DNA of 6,086 nucleotides from CAYQJV01 sp964417925. Lineage in GTDB: Bacteria > Hydrothermota > Tepidihabitantia > B3-TA06 > CAYQJV01. This document shows positions 1 through 5,964 of this stretch, piece by piece. Both the position numbers and the translations under genes were made by a program. The notes beneath the pieces are model-generated. The model made no database searches, had not been told where the DNA came from, and saw nothing but the letters and a program-made list of their open reading frames with translations. Within the stretch, counting starts at the first letter, position 1, and each line of letters begins with the position of its first letter. Location of the stretch: NCBI GenBank assembly GCA_964417925.1, contig CAYQJV010000064.1, positions 1 to 6,086 on the forward strand. Reading direction: 5' to 3'.

Positions 1-3000
1 ATTAAGTAACTTCCTATTCCATCCCATACAAGATCAGCCTTTAAGAAAAATTCTCTCGCAGGAACTTCAATGCTTAGACTTTCGTTTATAGATTCATCGC
101 GGATTTTTTCGTATAAAAGTGTATTAGATGTTGGAAGTATCTTAAAATTCTTATCTTGATATCTATCAACTTCTTTCCATTCAGAATATTCTTCAAAAAA
201 TCTTTTATATGGAATAGCCCAAGGATATTCTCCTATAAAATTCTCATAAATTTCAAAGCCTTCAGGCATCCATCTTCCCATAAAATTTTGTGTTCTAAGC
301 CATTTCCAAAATTTCATACAACCTCTTCTAGGAACCAAATAACTTCTGATTTGCATCCAAATCAATCTATAAGGATACTCTTCTTCCTTTTGAGAAGACC
401 ACTCCGGGAGAGATAACAATACATAATACTCTTTTCTACTCTTAGGTTCTGTAACCAAAAGCAATTTACTTGAATCTGGAAAGTCGTAAATACTTAACCA
501 CTCAGAATCAGATATATTTCTGTATTTTTCAAAATCATATTCTACAGGAGACCACCAAGATTCCTTTTTAGAAGTGAAATCTGCTCGAATCAAAACAGTT
601 GGATCAATATCTTTTAATTCACGTCCGTAAAAGTCATGTATAGGTTTTCTCCAAGACTTATCCTTTACTTTAAAATTATCTGACACCATGCCAATTAAAC
701 GATATAATGCAATCCACTGGTATTTTTTGCCTATACGTTCAGCCCAAGATGGTCTGGCTCTACCGGGGCCATACTTAAAAATTATATACCCATCAAAATT
801 GCCATGGCGATCAATATCATACCCTATTTCTTCAAATATAATTTTTACTGCAAGATTACTCAGATGTTGAATTGTAATATCCTTAGTATCCCAAATATCT
901 AAAACACTTTGGAATATGTATCTTCCAAAGTCTCCATACATTTTACCTTTTATAGTTGTATATTCTGGCTGCATAGAATCAATTAATTGTCTTATAGCTC
1001 TGTAATTTTCGTGATTTTTAAAATAGTTCTCTAAATCCTTAATTTCTTCATCTGAGGGCAAAGATTTTGGCCATTTGCTATTATAAGGAGGACGAAAATC
1101 TTTTGGCTCGATATTGTCAGGTAACATGTGTTTTTCAATTGCCATTTCTAAGATTGCCCTTCCGTAATCTCTTATCATCACATTAGTGGGAATGTTTTCT
1201 TTATCTTTGAACAATATCTCAAACACCGCTTTTGCAACATTCGCCAGCGCTTTAACATCCCTAGACTTTATGAGTGAACCGTAAGCTGCTGCAAGTAATC
1301 TTTCAAGTATGTAATCATCATCCACATAACAAAACTTATTTAAAATTTCAGGCCATAAGTTACAATGCGGTTCCATTAATCTGATTATTGCTTTTGTAGT
1401 GTTATCTCTAACTCTACGATCTGAGGCTGATAAAAACCATCCTAAAGTAGTAACCCATAAATTTATTACTTCGGGAGATATATCTTGAAGGTTTACTTTA
1501 AAAGACCACTCTATTAAACGTCTTACACTCCTTTTTTGGTCGTATTCTAAATGTAAAAAGGGAGCCAGCCAAGTATCTCGTGAAGGCATGCTATTCTGAA
1601 ATGCAATTCGATGAAACCAATTTGCGTTAAGTGGATGTTCTGGATGAGTACTTTTTGATAATACTATATCCATTGCATTGACAAAAGTTTCTTTACTCGT
1701 TAGTGCCTGTATAACAATTTGCTTTGTGGTTTCAGTAATAGAAGATGGCTTTCGCCAACGTATTGATTCAATTATTAAAGAAATGATTGAACTACTTATT
1801 TCTCTGGGAACAACCTCATTTAATTCTATATTGAATTTCTCAGGAATTAAAATTGCCAAAGCTTCAAGTAATCCTTTATTATCATTTAGGTTCTCAATAC
1901 TAAAGTATAATAGACCGTTTGGTTGAAAGGCTTTTCTTAATTCTTGGATAGTTTTTATTTTATCTAGAAATTTCTGAGCAAGTAGGAAATCTCCTAATTT
2001 ATCAAAACTAAATAAAATCACATTTTGATTGGCTATTCTATCTTCGCGTAGTAAATTCTCTTGAATCAGGGTTTCTAAAAGAGACTTAGAACGCTCCTGA
2101 TATGGCCACAATTTCAGACATATTGCTTCTGCCTCATCGTAACTAAGCCACTTTCTCTTTTTTCTTTGCATTCCCTCTACAAGTTCAAAAACTGCCTTTT
2201 TAACTAGTTTTTTGTTTGGGTTATAGTTTACCCTTTTGGATATTTTGTTTTCTTTACCTTCAAGGAAGTAGTTTACAAGTTTACTAAATGGGACTAATTC
2301 ATCAAAAAATTTTTCATTACTATCCTTTAGTTCTTTCAAAGTTTCGCAAAAGAGTTTAAGGAACAAAGGATTGGAAAATTCAGGCTGTAAAAGAGGTATG
2401 ACTGGAGGAGGAAGCTCATAATAGTTAAAAAACTCAACACTTGCCTCAAACTCAACATCTTCAAAACCTCTATGTTCTATTTGAAGAACCTTTAGCCCCT
2501 CTGGAACTACAACGTCAAGATAAGTCGAACGACAAGATAAGCATAGTTTTAACCATTTATATCGTTTTACATCTTCTATTACAGGCTTTAAACATCTTCT
2601 CCAAAAGTTATGAGGTTCTGTTTCGTTTAAAGCATCTATAAAGATTATTACAGGATATCCCGTAGACTCTCCTATAATATCAAGAGCTGTTAAAATATCA
2701 TCTTTTGATAAAACAGAAGGTAACCCTAATAATTTTCTGATCTGTTCCCAAGGTTCTTCGTCTGTAAAATGTTCTCCAAATAGAACTATGCTTTTAAGAC
2801 CTCTTTCTAAACGCATTAAAGCAATGTCACAGATTGCATGCGTCTTCCCTATACCTGCAGGCCCAATGATTAACATAGTATCTTCAAACATTACCCTATA
2901 TAACTCAATCCATTCTTCTAACTCATTCAATTTCTCAATGGTTTCCTTTGCTAAATCATAATTGGCTGTTGGAAAGCTAACCATATATTCAGCCATAAAC

Positions 3001-3653
3001 TGACGAAACGGAACAGAATCAGCGGTTCCTTTACCATGTTTTCTTTCTATTTCTTCTTTAAATTGCTCTTTAAGAGTACCAACTATTTCTTTTGCAGATT
3101 TTATAAGATTTTTGAGTTGAGAAATTGTATCTTTATTTTTGCCATTAGCAATGATTTTTTCTATTTCTTTTAAAGTATTAGACAGTTTTTTTGCTTCCTC
3201 AATATTTTCTCTGGGAATTTCTGGGGTTATATTTTGCTTGCTTTGTTCTGTAGATAAGGCAAAGTTCCATCGATTAAAAAGTTCTTTTATATCCTTAGTT
3301 TTTTGATTTATTTCCTTTTCCCAAAAAGGAGTCTTTCCAAATGCCTCAAAATATCTATAGATTGGAACTTCCACCTTAAGACGGGGAGAATATCTAGGTT
3401 CTGCTATCTTTAAAGCCTTATCAATGTGATTCTTAAACCAATTTTCATCTAATAAGGTCTTATCAAACCAAAAATTTACTCTGCTTGAAGCATTTTCGAG
3501 GGACATAAGACGGTCTATAAGAGCTGTCGCGTCCCATAGTATGAATTCAACGTTCATTCCTTTTTCTTCAGCTAATTTTTTCCATTCCTCTTTGTATTCT
3601 TCAAATTTTTCACTCTCGCTTTTACCTTTTCGTCCTGTAGGTCCAGTTAAGTT
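1..3653 (-). CDS. Main body of Avs-like (Avs4-type) STAND ATPase: NACHT ATPase and helical sensor, runs off the left edge
   Basis: This frame is open without a stop from about 3680 to the left edge, adding 1,217 residues to the 106 upstream (1,323 so far; numbers below count the joined protein). Residues 107-165 complete the nuclease domain. Residues 230-330 are charged and helical. The ATPase has Walker A GPAGIGKT at 370-377 (2864-2841), Walker B VIIFIDALNE at 441-450 (2651-2622), a sensor-type arginine in CLSCRSTYLD (R481), and NPLFLKLFCET near 534-544, the winged-helix motif of NACHT/STAND proteins. From about 600 onward it is long and alpha-helical, ending in Trp/Tyr-rich stretches such as GEYPWAIPYK near 1247-1256. 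The order Mrr-like nuclease, STAND, large C-terminal sensor matches Avs4-type antiviral proteins, which bind a phage protein, oligomerise and cut DNA. The target is not predictable here. The C-terminus is outside the window. Without frameshift suppression the body has no good start of its own; ATG 3557 lacks proper RBS spacing. Confidence 0.85.
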
Positions 3654-3660
3654 AAAATGG
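3652..3660 (-). other. +1 frameshift site inside the Avs-like gene (CCA TTT TAA C)
   Basis: In the first frame the codons are CCA TTT TAA. Removing one T from the TTTT run (3657-3654) restores CCA TTT AAC TTA and continuous coding for over 1,200 residues. The upstream frame is open only to 3652; the downstream frame is open only from about 3680 leftward, so the switch must lie within about 30 bases. TTT-T lets tRNA-Phe re-pair perfectly after a +1 slip, and a stop codon followed by C fills the next position, as in the prfB site (CTT TGA C). Unlike prfB, there is no Shine-Dalgarno-like element just upstream. Confidence 0.8.
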
Positions 3661-3972
3661 CAGACAAATGAAATATCTTGTTAGTTTAGGGTGAATTTTT
3701 AAAGCCGTCTTGATTGATTTATCCAGCAAGGGCTTAGCATCTTTTAAACTAAATACATATTTTGCTTGCCATCCCCACTCTTCACCGTTCGGAAGCTTCC
3801 ATACACATTCAACTCCACCGTCACCACCTGCCCCTCTATAACGAGAAAATTTGCTGTTTTGAGGAACATCGTTGCACCTATATGCTAATTGACAGCAAAA
3901 TTCTTCAAATGCTTCTTGTTGACTTCCGTTGAAGGTTCTTATATGTCTGAAATCTATCTTACTTCTACTCAT
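3652..3972 (-). CDS. N-terminal part of Avs-like STAND protein: Mrr-like PD-(D/E)xK nuclease domain
   Basis: The 106-residue frame starts at ATG 3972 and ends at an in-frame TAA (3654-3652). It opens with a helix containing AFEEFCCQLA (residues 21-30), typical of this effector class. The active-site block follows: GAGGDGGVE (47-55) supplies the metal-binding D51, and WGWQAKY (66-72) supplies the QxK motif with K71. The pattern D...QxK matches Mrr-like restriction endonuclease domains, which would cut DNA when the protein is activated. No good Shine-Dalgarno site precedes the ATG; the TAG of the upstream HTH gene four bases earlier suggests coupling. The frame stops inside the nuclease fold after ICLPF, and the next frame continues the same domain without a gap (NLTGPTGRKG), so this is the front of one large protein. 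On its own it would probably not fold. Confidence 0.85.
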   Translation of the reverse strand: MSRSKIDFRHIRTFNGSQQEAFEEFCCQLAYRCNDVPQNSKFSRYRGAGGDGGVECVWKLPNGEEWGWQAKYVFSLKDAKPLLDKSIKTALKIHPKLTRYFICLPF

Positions 3973-3976
3973 TTTT

Positions 3977-4163
3977 CTATTTTATTTTGCTATTATTGGC
4001 GATTTTCACGGCGGAGGTTTTCCCTCCCCTTGCCATTTTATAAAGAGTATCCCACCAAGGTGAGCCTATTTTTAGGTATTTTGCAGGTCTCCTTAAGGGT
4101 CATTATTTCTCCCAAATCTTCCGGTGTAGTCTTTAGTCCCTTGTACTTGGTAGAGTTTATCAT
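3977..4163 (-). pseudogene. Small excisionase/MerR-type HTH (HTH_17-like) gene with +1 frameshift, directly upstream of avs
   Basis: From ATG 4163 (or better 4103) one frame reads MTLKETCK and soon stops at 4038. If one A is dropped from the AAAA run at 4082-4079, the reading becomes MTLKETCKYLKIG, then a PWWDTLYKMARGGK segment, then TSAVKIANNSKIK and a TAG at 3979-3977. That series (tlkEaa-YLkig, then TLYkmaR-GKi-AVKi) is the helix-turn-helix pattern of excisionase/MerR-like small DNA-binding proteins. Two extra Trp residues sit before the second helix, and the usual WRF end of the domain is missing, so the C-terminus looks cut short. Its stop lies four bases before the avs start codon, so the two would be one operon with coupled translation. 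It could be an avs regulator. Frameshift decay, sequencing error or recoding are all possible. Confidence 0.55.
4109..4113 (-). promoter_or_regulatory. Shine-Dalgarno site supporting an internal start of the HTH gene at 4103
   Basis: GGGAG lies five bases before an ATG at 4103, the same spacing as the strong site of the winged-helix gene. The ATG at 4163, which gives a 20-residue longer N-terminus in the same frame, has no such site. The 4103 start also places MTLKE at the N-terminus, where HTH_17-type proteins usually begin. Confidence 0.5.
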
Positions 4164-4181
4164 CGTTTAACATCACGTAAT

Positions 4182-4211
4182 AGTATATAGCAAAAGAGAA
4201 CAAAACGTCAA
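4182..4211 (-). promoter_or_regulatory. Sigma-70-like promoter for the HTH/avs unit
   Basis: On the minus strand TTGACG (4211-4206, five of six) is followed after 18 bases by TATACT (4187-4182, five of six). An overlapping TATATA (4189-4184) would give a 16-base spacer instead. The predicted start is near 4175. That leaves only about 12 bases to the ATG at 4163 but about 70 to the better-supported ATG at 4103. It would serve both the HTH gene and the large Avs-like gene. Confidence 0.55.
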
Positions 4212-4269
4212 GTTTATTTTCAAAAATTTTCCCCCTTTTTGGGCAGTGTTTCATTATCCATCCAGAATA

Positions 4270-4294
4270 GAGAAAATAGTGAGTTTTATTTCTC
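4270..4294. repeat. A/T-rich imperfect inverted repeat
   Basis: GAGAAAATA (4270-4278) pairs with TATTTCTC (4287-4294) with one bulged A and an eight-base loop. It lies in the gap upstream of the HTH/avs promoter. It could form a weak hairpin or act as a dyad site. Because the region is AT-rich the support is modest. Confidence 0.3.
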
Positions 4295-4312
4295 CTGTCC
4301 TCTTCTCTGCAT

Positions 4313-4342
4313 AGACAAGTCAGTAAATCTGACGTACAGTCT
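4313..4342. repeat. Nested inverted repeat, candidate operator or small RNA hairpin
   Basis: The core is GTCAG-TAAAT-CTGAC (4319-4333), a perfect five-base-pair arm with a five-base loop. Outer arms AGAC (4313-4316) and GTCT (4339-4342) can also pair across an internal loop. It lies about 110-160 bases upstream of the predicted avs-unit promoter and just downstream of the winged-helix gene. It has no following U-run on the minus strand, so it is more like a protein-binding dyad than a terminator. The arms are short and chance is a real possibility. Confidence 0.35.
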
Positions 4343-4392
4343 ACCTTTTTATGTTTATATCTTCTGTCTATCGCCTTTGTCCATTGAATTTT

Positions 4393-4956
4393 TTATTCTC
4401 CCAGTCCTTGTAGGTATTCGATCCCTTTTTCTGTGATTTTCCATATTCCTCTGGATGAGTTACTATCCAAAAGCCCTTCTTGTACCATCTTATATTTGCA
4501 CCATTGAGCAGTATTTTTCCATCGAACCATCTTCTTAGAAGGGAGTAATTGACGATCATAATCGTTCAATATTTCTTCCATTTGTTCTTCTACAAATTCG
4601 AGCACCGTTGCCATAGGAGCTGAGCCATTCAGTTTTAACAAAGCTTTTAATATGGGGATTCTAAAAGCATCTTCGGGAGTTCTTAATCCTCTTTCCAATC
4701 TACTTTTTACTTTTCTTTTTCGCTTTTTGGTAGATCTAACGGATATTAAAGAAAAAGCTTTTTGCCATTCATTTTGGAGCTGTCTCGCTTTGTCTTTAAT
4801 TTTTTCGAGAGCATTCGCCTTTTCTATGTATTCCCTCGCTTTGTCGTACGCACTTTTTTGAAGGGCGACCGCTCCTTTTTCTTTAAGTTTATCTATGACC
4901 ATGCCCATTTCTTCAAGTAAAAGTTTAAAAGCTGTAATAACTTCATCCTTGCTCAT
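4393..4956 (-). CDS. Coiled-coil plus Mrr_N-like winged-helix DNA-binding protein
   Basis: This 187-residue protein has three visible parts. Residues 1-70 form a charged, heptad-like helix or coiled coil. Residues 74-90 are a very basic linker (STKKRKRKVKSRLERG). Residues 92-187 form a winged-helix domain: RTPEDAFRIPILKALLKLNG, a second helix with VLEFVEEQM, then WKNTAQWCKYKMVQEGLLDS and the wing RGIWKITEKGIEYL. The last pattern (helix, EGLL, RGxWxITxxG) is that of the N-terminal wHTH of Mrr restriction proteins (Mrr_N-like). No nuclease domain is attached, so it probably binds DNA as a dimer through the coiled coil. It has its own promoter and RBS. It lies upstream of an Avs-like gene whose effector is an Mrr-like nuclease, so it may regulate or assist that system; this is inference. 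The C-terminal half is the most secure part of the call. Confidence 0.88.
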   Translation of the reverse strand: MSKDEVITAFKLLLEEMGMVIDKLKEKGAVALQKSAYDKAREYIEKANALEKIKDKARQLQNEWQKAFSLISVRSTKKRKRKVKSRLERGLRTPEDAFRIPILKALLKLNGSAPMATVLEFVEEQMEEILNDYDRQLLPSKKMVRWKNTAQWCKYKMVQEGLLDSNSSRGIWKITEKGIEYLQGLGE

Positions 4957-4961
4957 TTTTT

Positions 4962-4968
4962 CTCCCCC
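4962..4968 (-). promoter_or_regulatory. Strong Shine-Dalgarno site deciding the start of the winged-helix gene
   Basis: GGGGGAG lies on the minus strand five bases before the ATG at 4956. It is one of the strongest ribosome binding sites in the window and fixes that ATG as the start. It also argues against a longer in-phase overlapping frame at 5158-4943, which would run through the promoter. Confidence 0.75.
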
Positions 4969-5035
4969 TTTTATTCTTACTTAACTTACAGGATTTATTC
5001 TTCACTGATCTATTTTCATTCACTGTTTGTAATTT

Positions 5036-5064
5036 ATTATATAACTTGATTTCGCAAAAGTCAA
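5036..5064 (-). promoter_or_regulatory. Sigma-70-type promoter for the winged-helix gene
   Basis: Reading the minus strand, TTGACT (5064-5059, five of six consensus bases) is followed after exactly 17 bases by TATAAT (5041-5036, perfect). The predicted transcription start is near 5029, giving a leader of roughly 70 bases to the ATG at 4956. It sits inside what appears to be decayed HEPN sequence, so AT-rich chance is possible, but the match and spacing are close to ideal. Confidence 0.65.
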
Positions 5065-5099
5065 TCTGTGCGTTATTGTATAATAAATAACAAAATCGA

Positions 5100-5266
5100 T
5101 CACACTTGACACATTTCTGGGCCACCTGTGTGAATAAACCCTTCATTATTACAAGCATAGCAAAATGCAGCGTAATAAGCTCTAGTCACTGCGGATCTAT
5201 AAGCACTCTCTTGCGAATACCTTGTGTCTCCTTGCCGCCCAAAAATGCGAGATCAAGGAATTCTCT
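5100..5266 (-). pseudogene. Broken HEPN-domain gene (toxin half of MNT/HEPN-like cassette)
   Basis: No intact gene lies here, but two frames carry consecutive pieces of one HEPN-like protein. From 5266 one frame reads REFLDLAFLGGKETQ. From 5219 another frame reads YSQESAYRSAVTRAYYAAF, continues through a GFIHTGGPE segment and stops at TGA 5100-5102. The SAV(S/T)RAYYAAF helix preceded by an FLDLA helix is characteristic of one HEPN subfamily. Joining the pieces needs at least one frameshift near 5219-5225, and the first piece has no start codon in frame. A third frame farther down (about 5080-5010, NNAQIDFCEIKLYNKLQTV) resembles the usual C-terminal HEPN helix, but the catalytic R-x4-6-H motif is not recognisable. 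It starts over the end of the 125-residue gene, as an operon partner would. It is probably a decayed toxin gene. Confidence 0.62.
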
Positions 5267-5630
5267 TCAATCGAATCTCATATTGTGGCTTTTTAAAATC
5301 TGCCGTGATTAAAACCCATCCATCTCTATACGATAGCTGCTCCTCAAATTCTTTACGAAGATCGCGTATTTTGTTCATAATGCTATCGCTGTATTCTTGT
5401 GCCCTTATATAAAGAGTAAGATATTCATCATCAATCTCTGGATCTTCATAAACTTCGAGAGAAATTTCTGCTTTACACCCAAAATATTCACGAATGCTCT
5501 GACATACAGGATGTAAAATATCTGTCATATCTGAATAGTTAAGCAAATAGTTACGAACTCTCGTTAATGATGGAATTTTAACACCCAACCTCTTTAATTC
5601 ACTAAACGTGTCCTCAATTTCCTTTTTCAT
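5253..5630 (-). CDS. Conserved-looking 125-residue acidic protein, function unknown, in MNT/HEPN cassette
   Basis: This 125-residue protein starts at an ATG that overlaps the stop of the MNT gene by four bases (ATGA), so the two are almost certainly translated from one message. Residues 1-50 are mainly helical. The segment around 55-75 holds a strikingly acidic motif, EVYEDPEIDDEY (59-70), within a beta-strand pattern. Residues 78-102 form a long charged helix, and GWVLITADF (104-112) looks like a final buried strand. There is no signal peptide or membrane segment. From memory, small proteins with a YEDPEIDDEY-like motif recur directly upstream of HEPN-domain genes, which fits the broken HEPN gene starting at its 3' end. 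I cannot name a domain or activity. A role as a cassette accessory or second antitoxin-like partner is inference from position only. Confidence 0.85.
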   Translation of the reverse strand: MKKEIEDTFSELKRLGVKIPSLTRVRNYLLNYSDMTDILHPVCQSIREYFGCKAEISLEVYEDPEIDDEYLTLYIRAQEYSDSIMNKIRDLRKEFEEQLSYRDGWVLITADFKKPQYEIRLKRIP

Positions 5631-5947
5631 ACCATCACGCCTTCCTCTTTTACATTCAAAAGGAATGGAGAATTGTATTCCTTAAACAATTTTTCTGGTA
5701 TCGCCCTGACTGAGCAAAGTTCATTTTCATTAAGAAGGATTTCAAAAAGCAAATCGTTTAAGGATTCTTCAACCTCAACAGGGTTCGCATCATCGCTCAC
5801 CACAATCAATATATCAATATCGGAATCTCTATTGTAATCTCCTCGTGCATAAGAACCATAAAGGATAACCTGCCTTATCTTATCTCCGAAACTTTCAATC
5901 AAATACTTTTTGACCTCTGTTAATATCCTCTTTACCTTTTCGTTCAT
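5627..5947 (-). CDS. MNT-family minimal nucleotidyltransferase (MntA-like antitoxin of MNT/HEPN type)
   Basis: This is a 106-residue protein with the minimal nucleotidyltransferase signature. The P-loop-like GSYARGD lies at residues 31-37, followed by SDID at 42-45 with two metal-binding carboxylates, D43 and D45 (the GSx10DxD pattern). The rest is a short alpha/beta domain ending in NVKEEG. In characterised MNT/HEPN systems this protein adds AMP to a HEPN RNase and so silences it; that activity is inferred here from the family. The length is normal for the class. The ATG at 5947 has a GAGAGGAG purine stretch just upstream. Its stop overlaps the next gene's start as ATGA, implying translational coupling. 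The expected HEPN partner is not directly downstream: a 125-residue protein intervenes and the HEPN gene beyond it is broken, so this may be an orphan antitoxin. Confidence 0.88.
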   Translation of the reverse strand: MNEKVKRILTEVKKYLIESFGDKIRQVILYGSYARGDYNRDSDIDILIVVSDDANPVEVEESLNDLLFEILLNENELCSVRAIPEKLFKEYNSPFLLNVKEEGVMV

Positions 5948-5964
5948 CTCTCCTCTCTATTACT

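Larger units (their letters stand above)
4164..4392. other. Non-coding stretch with two inverted repeats between the winged-helix gene and the HTH/avs unit
   Basis: No convincing reading frame is present on either strand. The stretch holds an inverted repeat at 4319-4333 (GTCAG, five-base loop, CTGAC) flanked by outer partners AGAC at 4313-4316 and GTCT at 4339-4342. A second, A/T-rich inverted repeat lies at 4270-4294. A C5T5 tract at 4230-4239 and the HTH/avs promoter follow. I see no typical rho-independent terminator (GC hairpin plus U-run) after the winged-helix gene, so read-through into the avs unit is possible. Confidence 0.5.

Noticed and set aside
156..2641. Several plus-strand open frames of 60-86 residues
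   Set aside because: All are antisense to the continuous Avs-like coding frame, have low-complexity hydrophobic or basic composition and lack initiation signals.
4014..4028. GGAGG-TTTTC-CCTCC hairpin shortly before the avs start
   Set aside because: It falls inside the frame-corrected HTH coding sequence (the Gly-Gly-Lys codons) and has no U-run, so it is not called as a terminator. A translational role cannot be excluded.
3889..4170. Plus-strand 93-residue open frame over the avs start and its upstream region
   Set aside because: It is antisense to the well-supported avs N-terminus and HTH gene, has no ribosome binding site, and its composition is that of a reverse-complement shadow.
4225..4242. 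A-rich, T-rich and C5T5 tract that resembles a terminator
   Set aside because: There is no GC-rich stem; the possible pairing is only A against T, and the orientation does not follow a gene end closely.
5100..5133. TCACAC...GTGTGA six-base inverted repeat with TTGACA in the loop
   Set aside because: The arms are short with a 22-base spacing, there is no good -10 for the TTGACA on the plus strand and no plus-strand gene. It lies within HEPN remnant sequence.
4943..5158. Minus-strand 71-residue open frame overlapping the start of the winged-helix gene
   Set aside because: It runs through a near-perfect promoter and the strong RBS of the next gene. Its middle part is better explained as a piece of the decayed HEPN gene.
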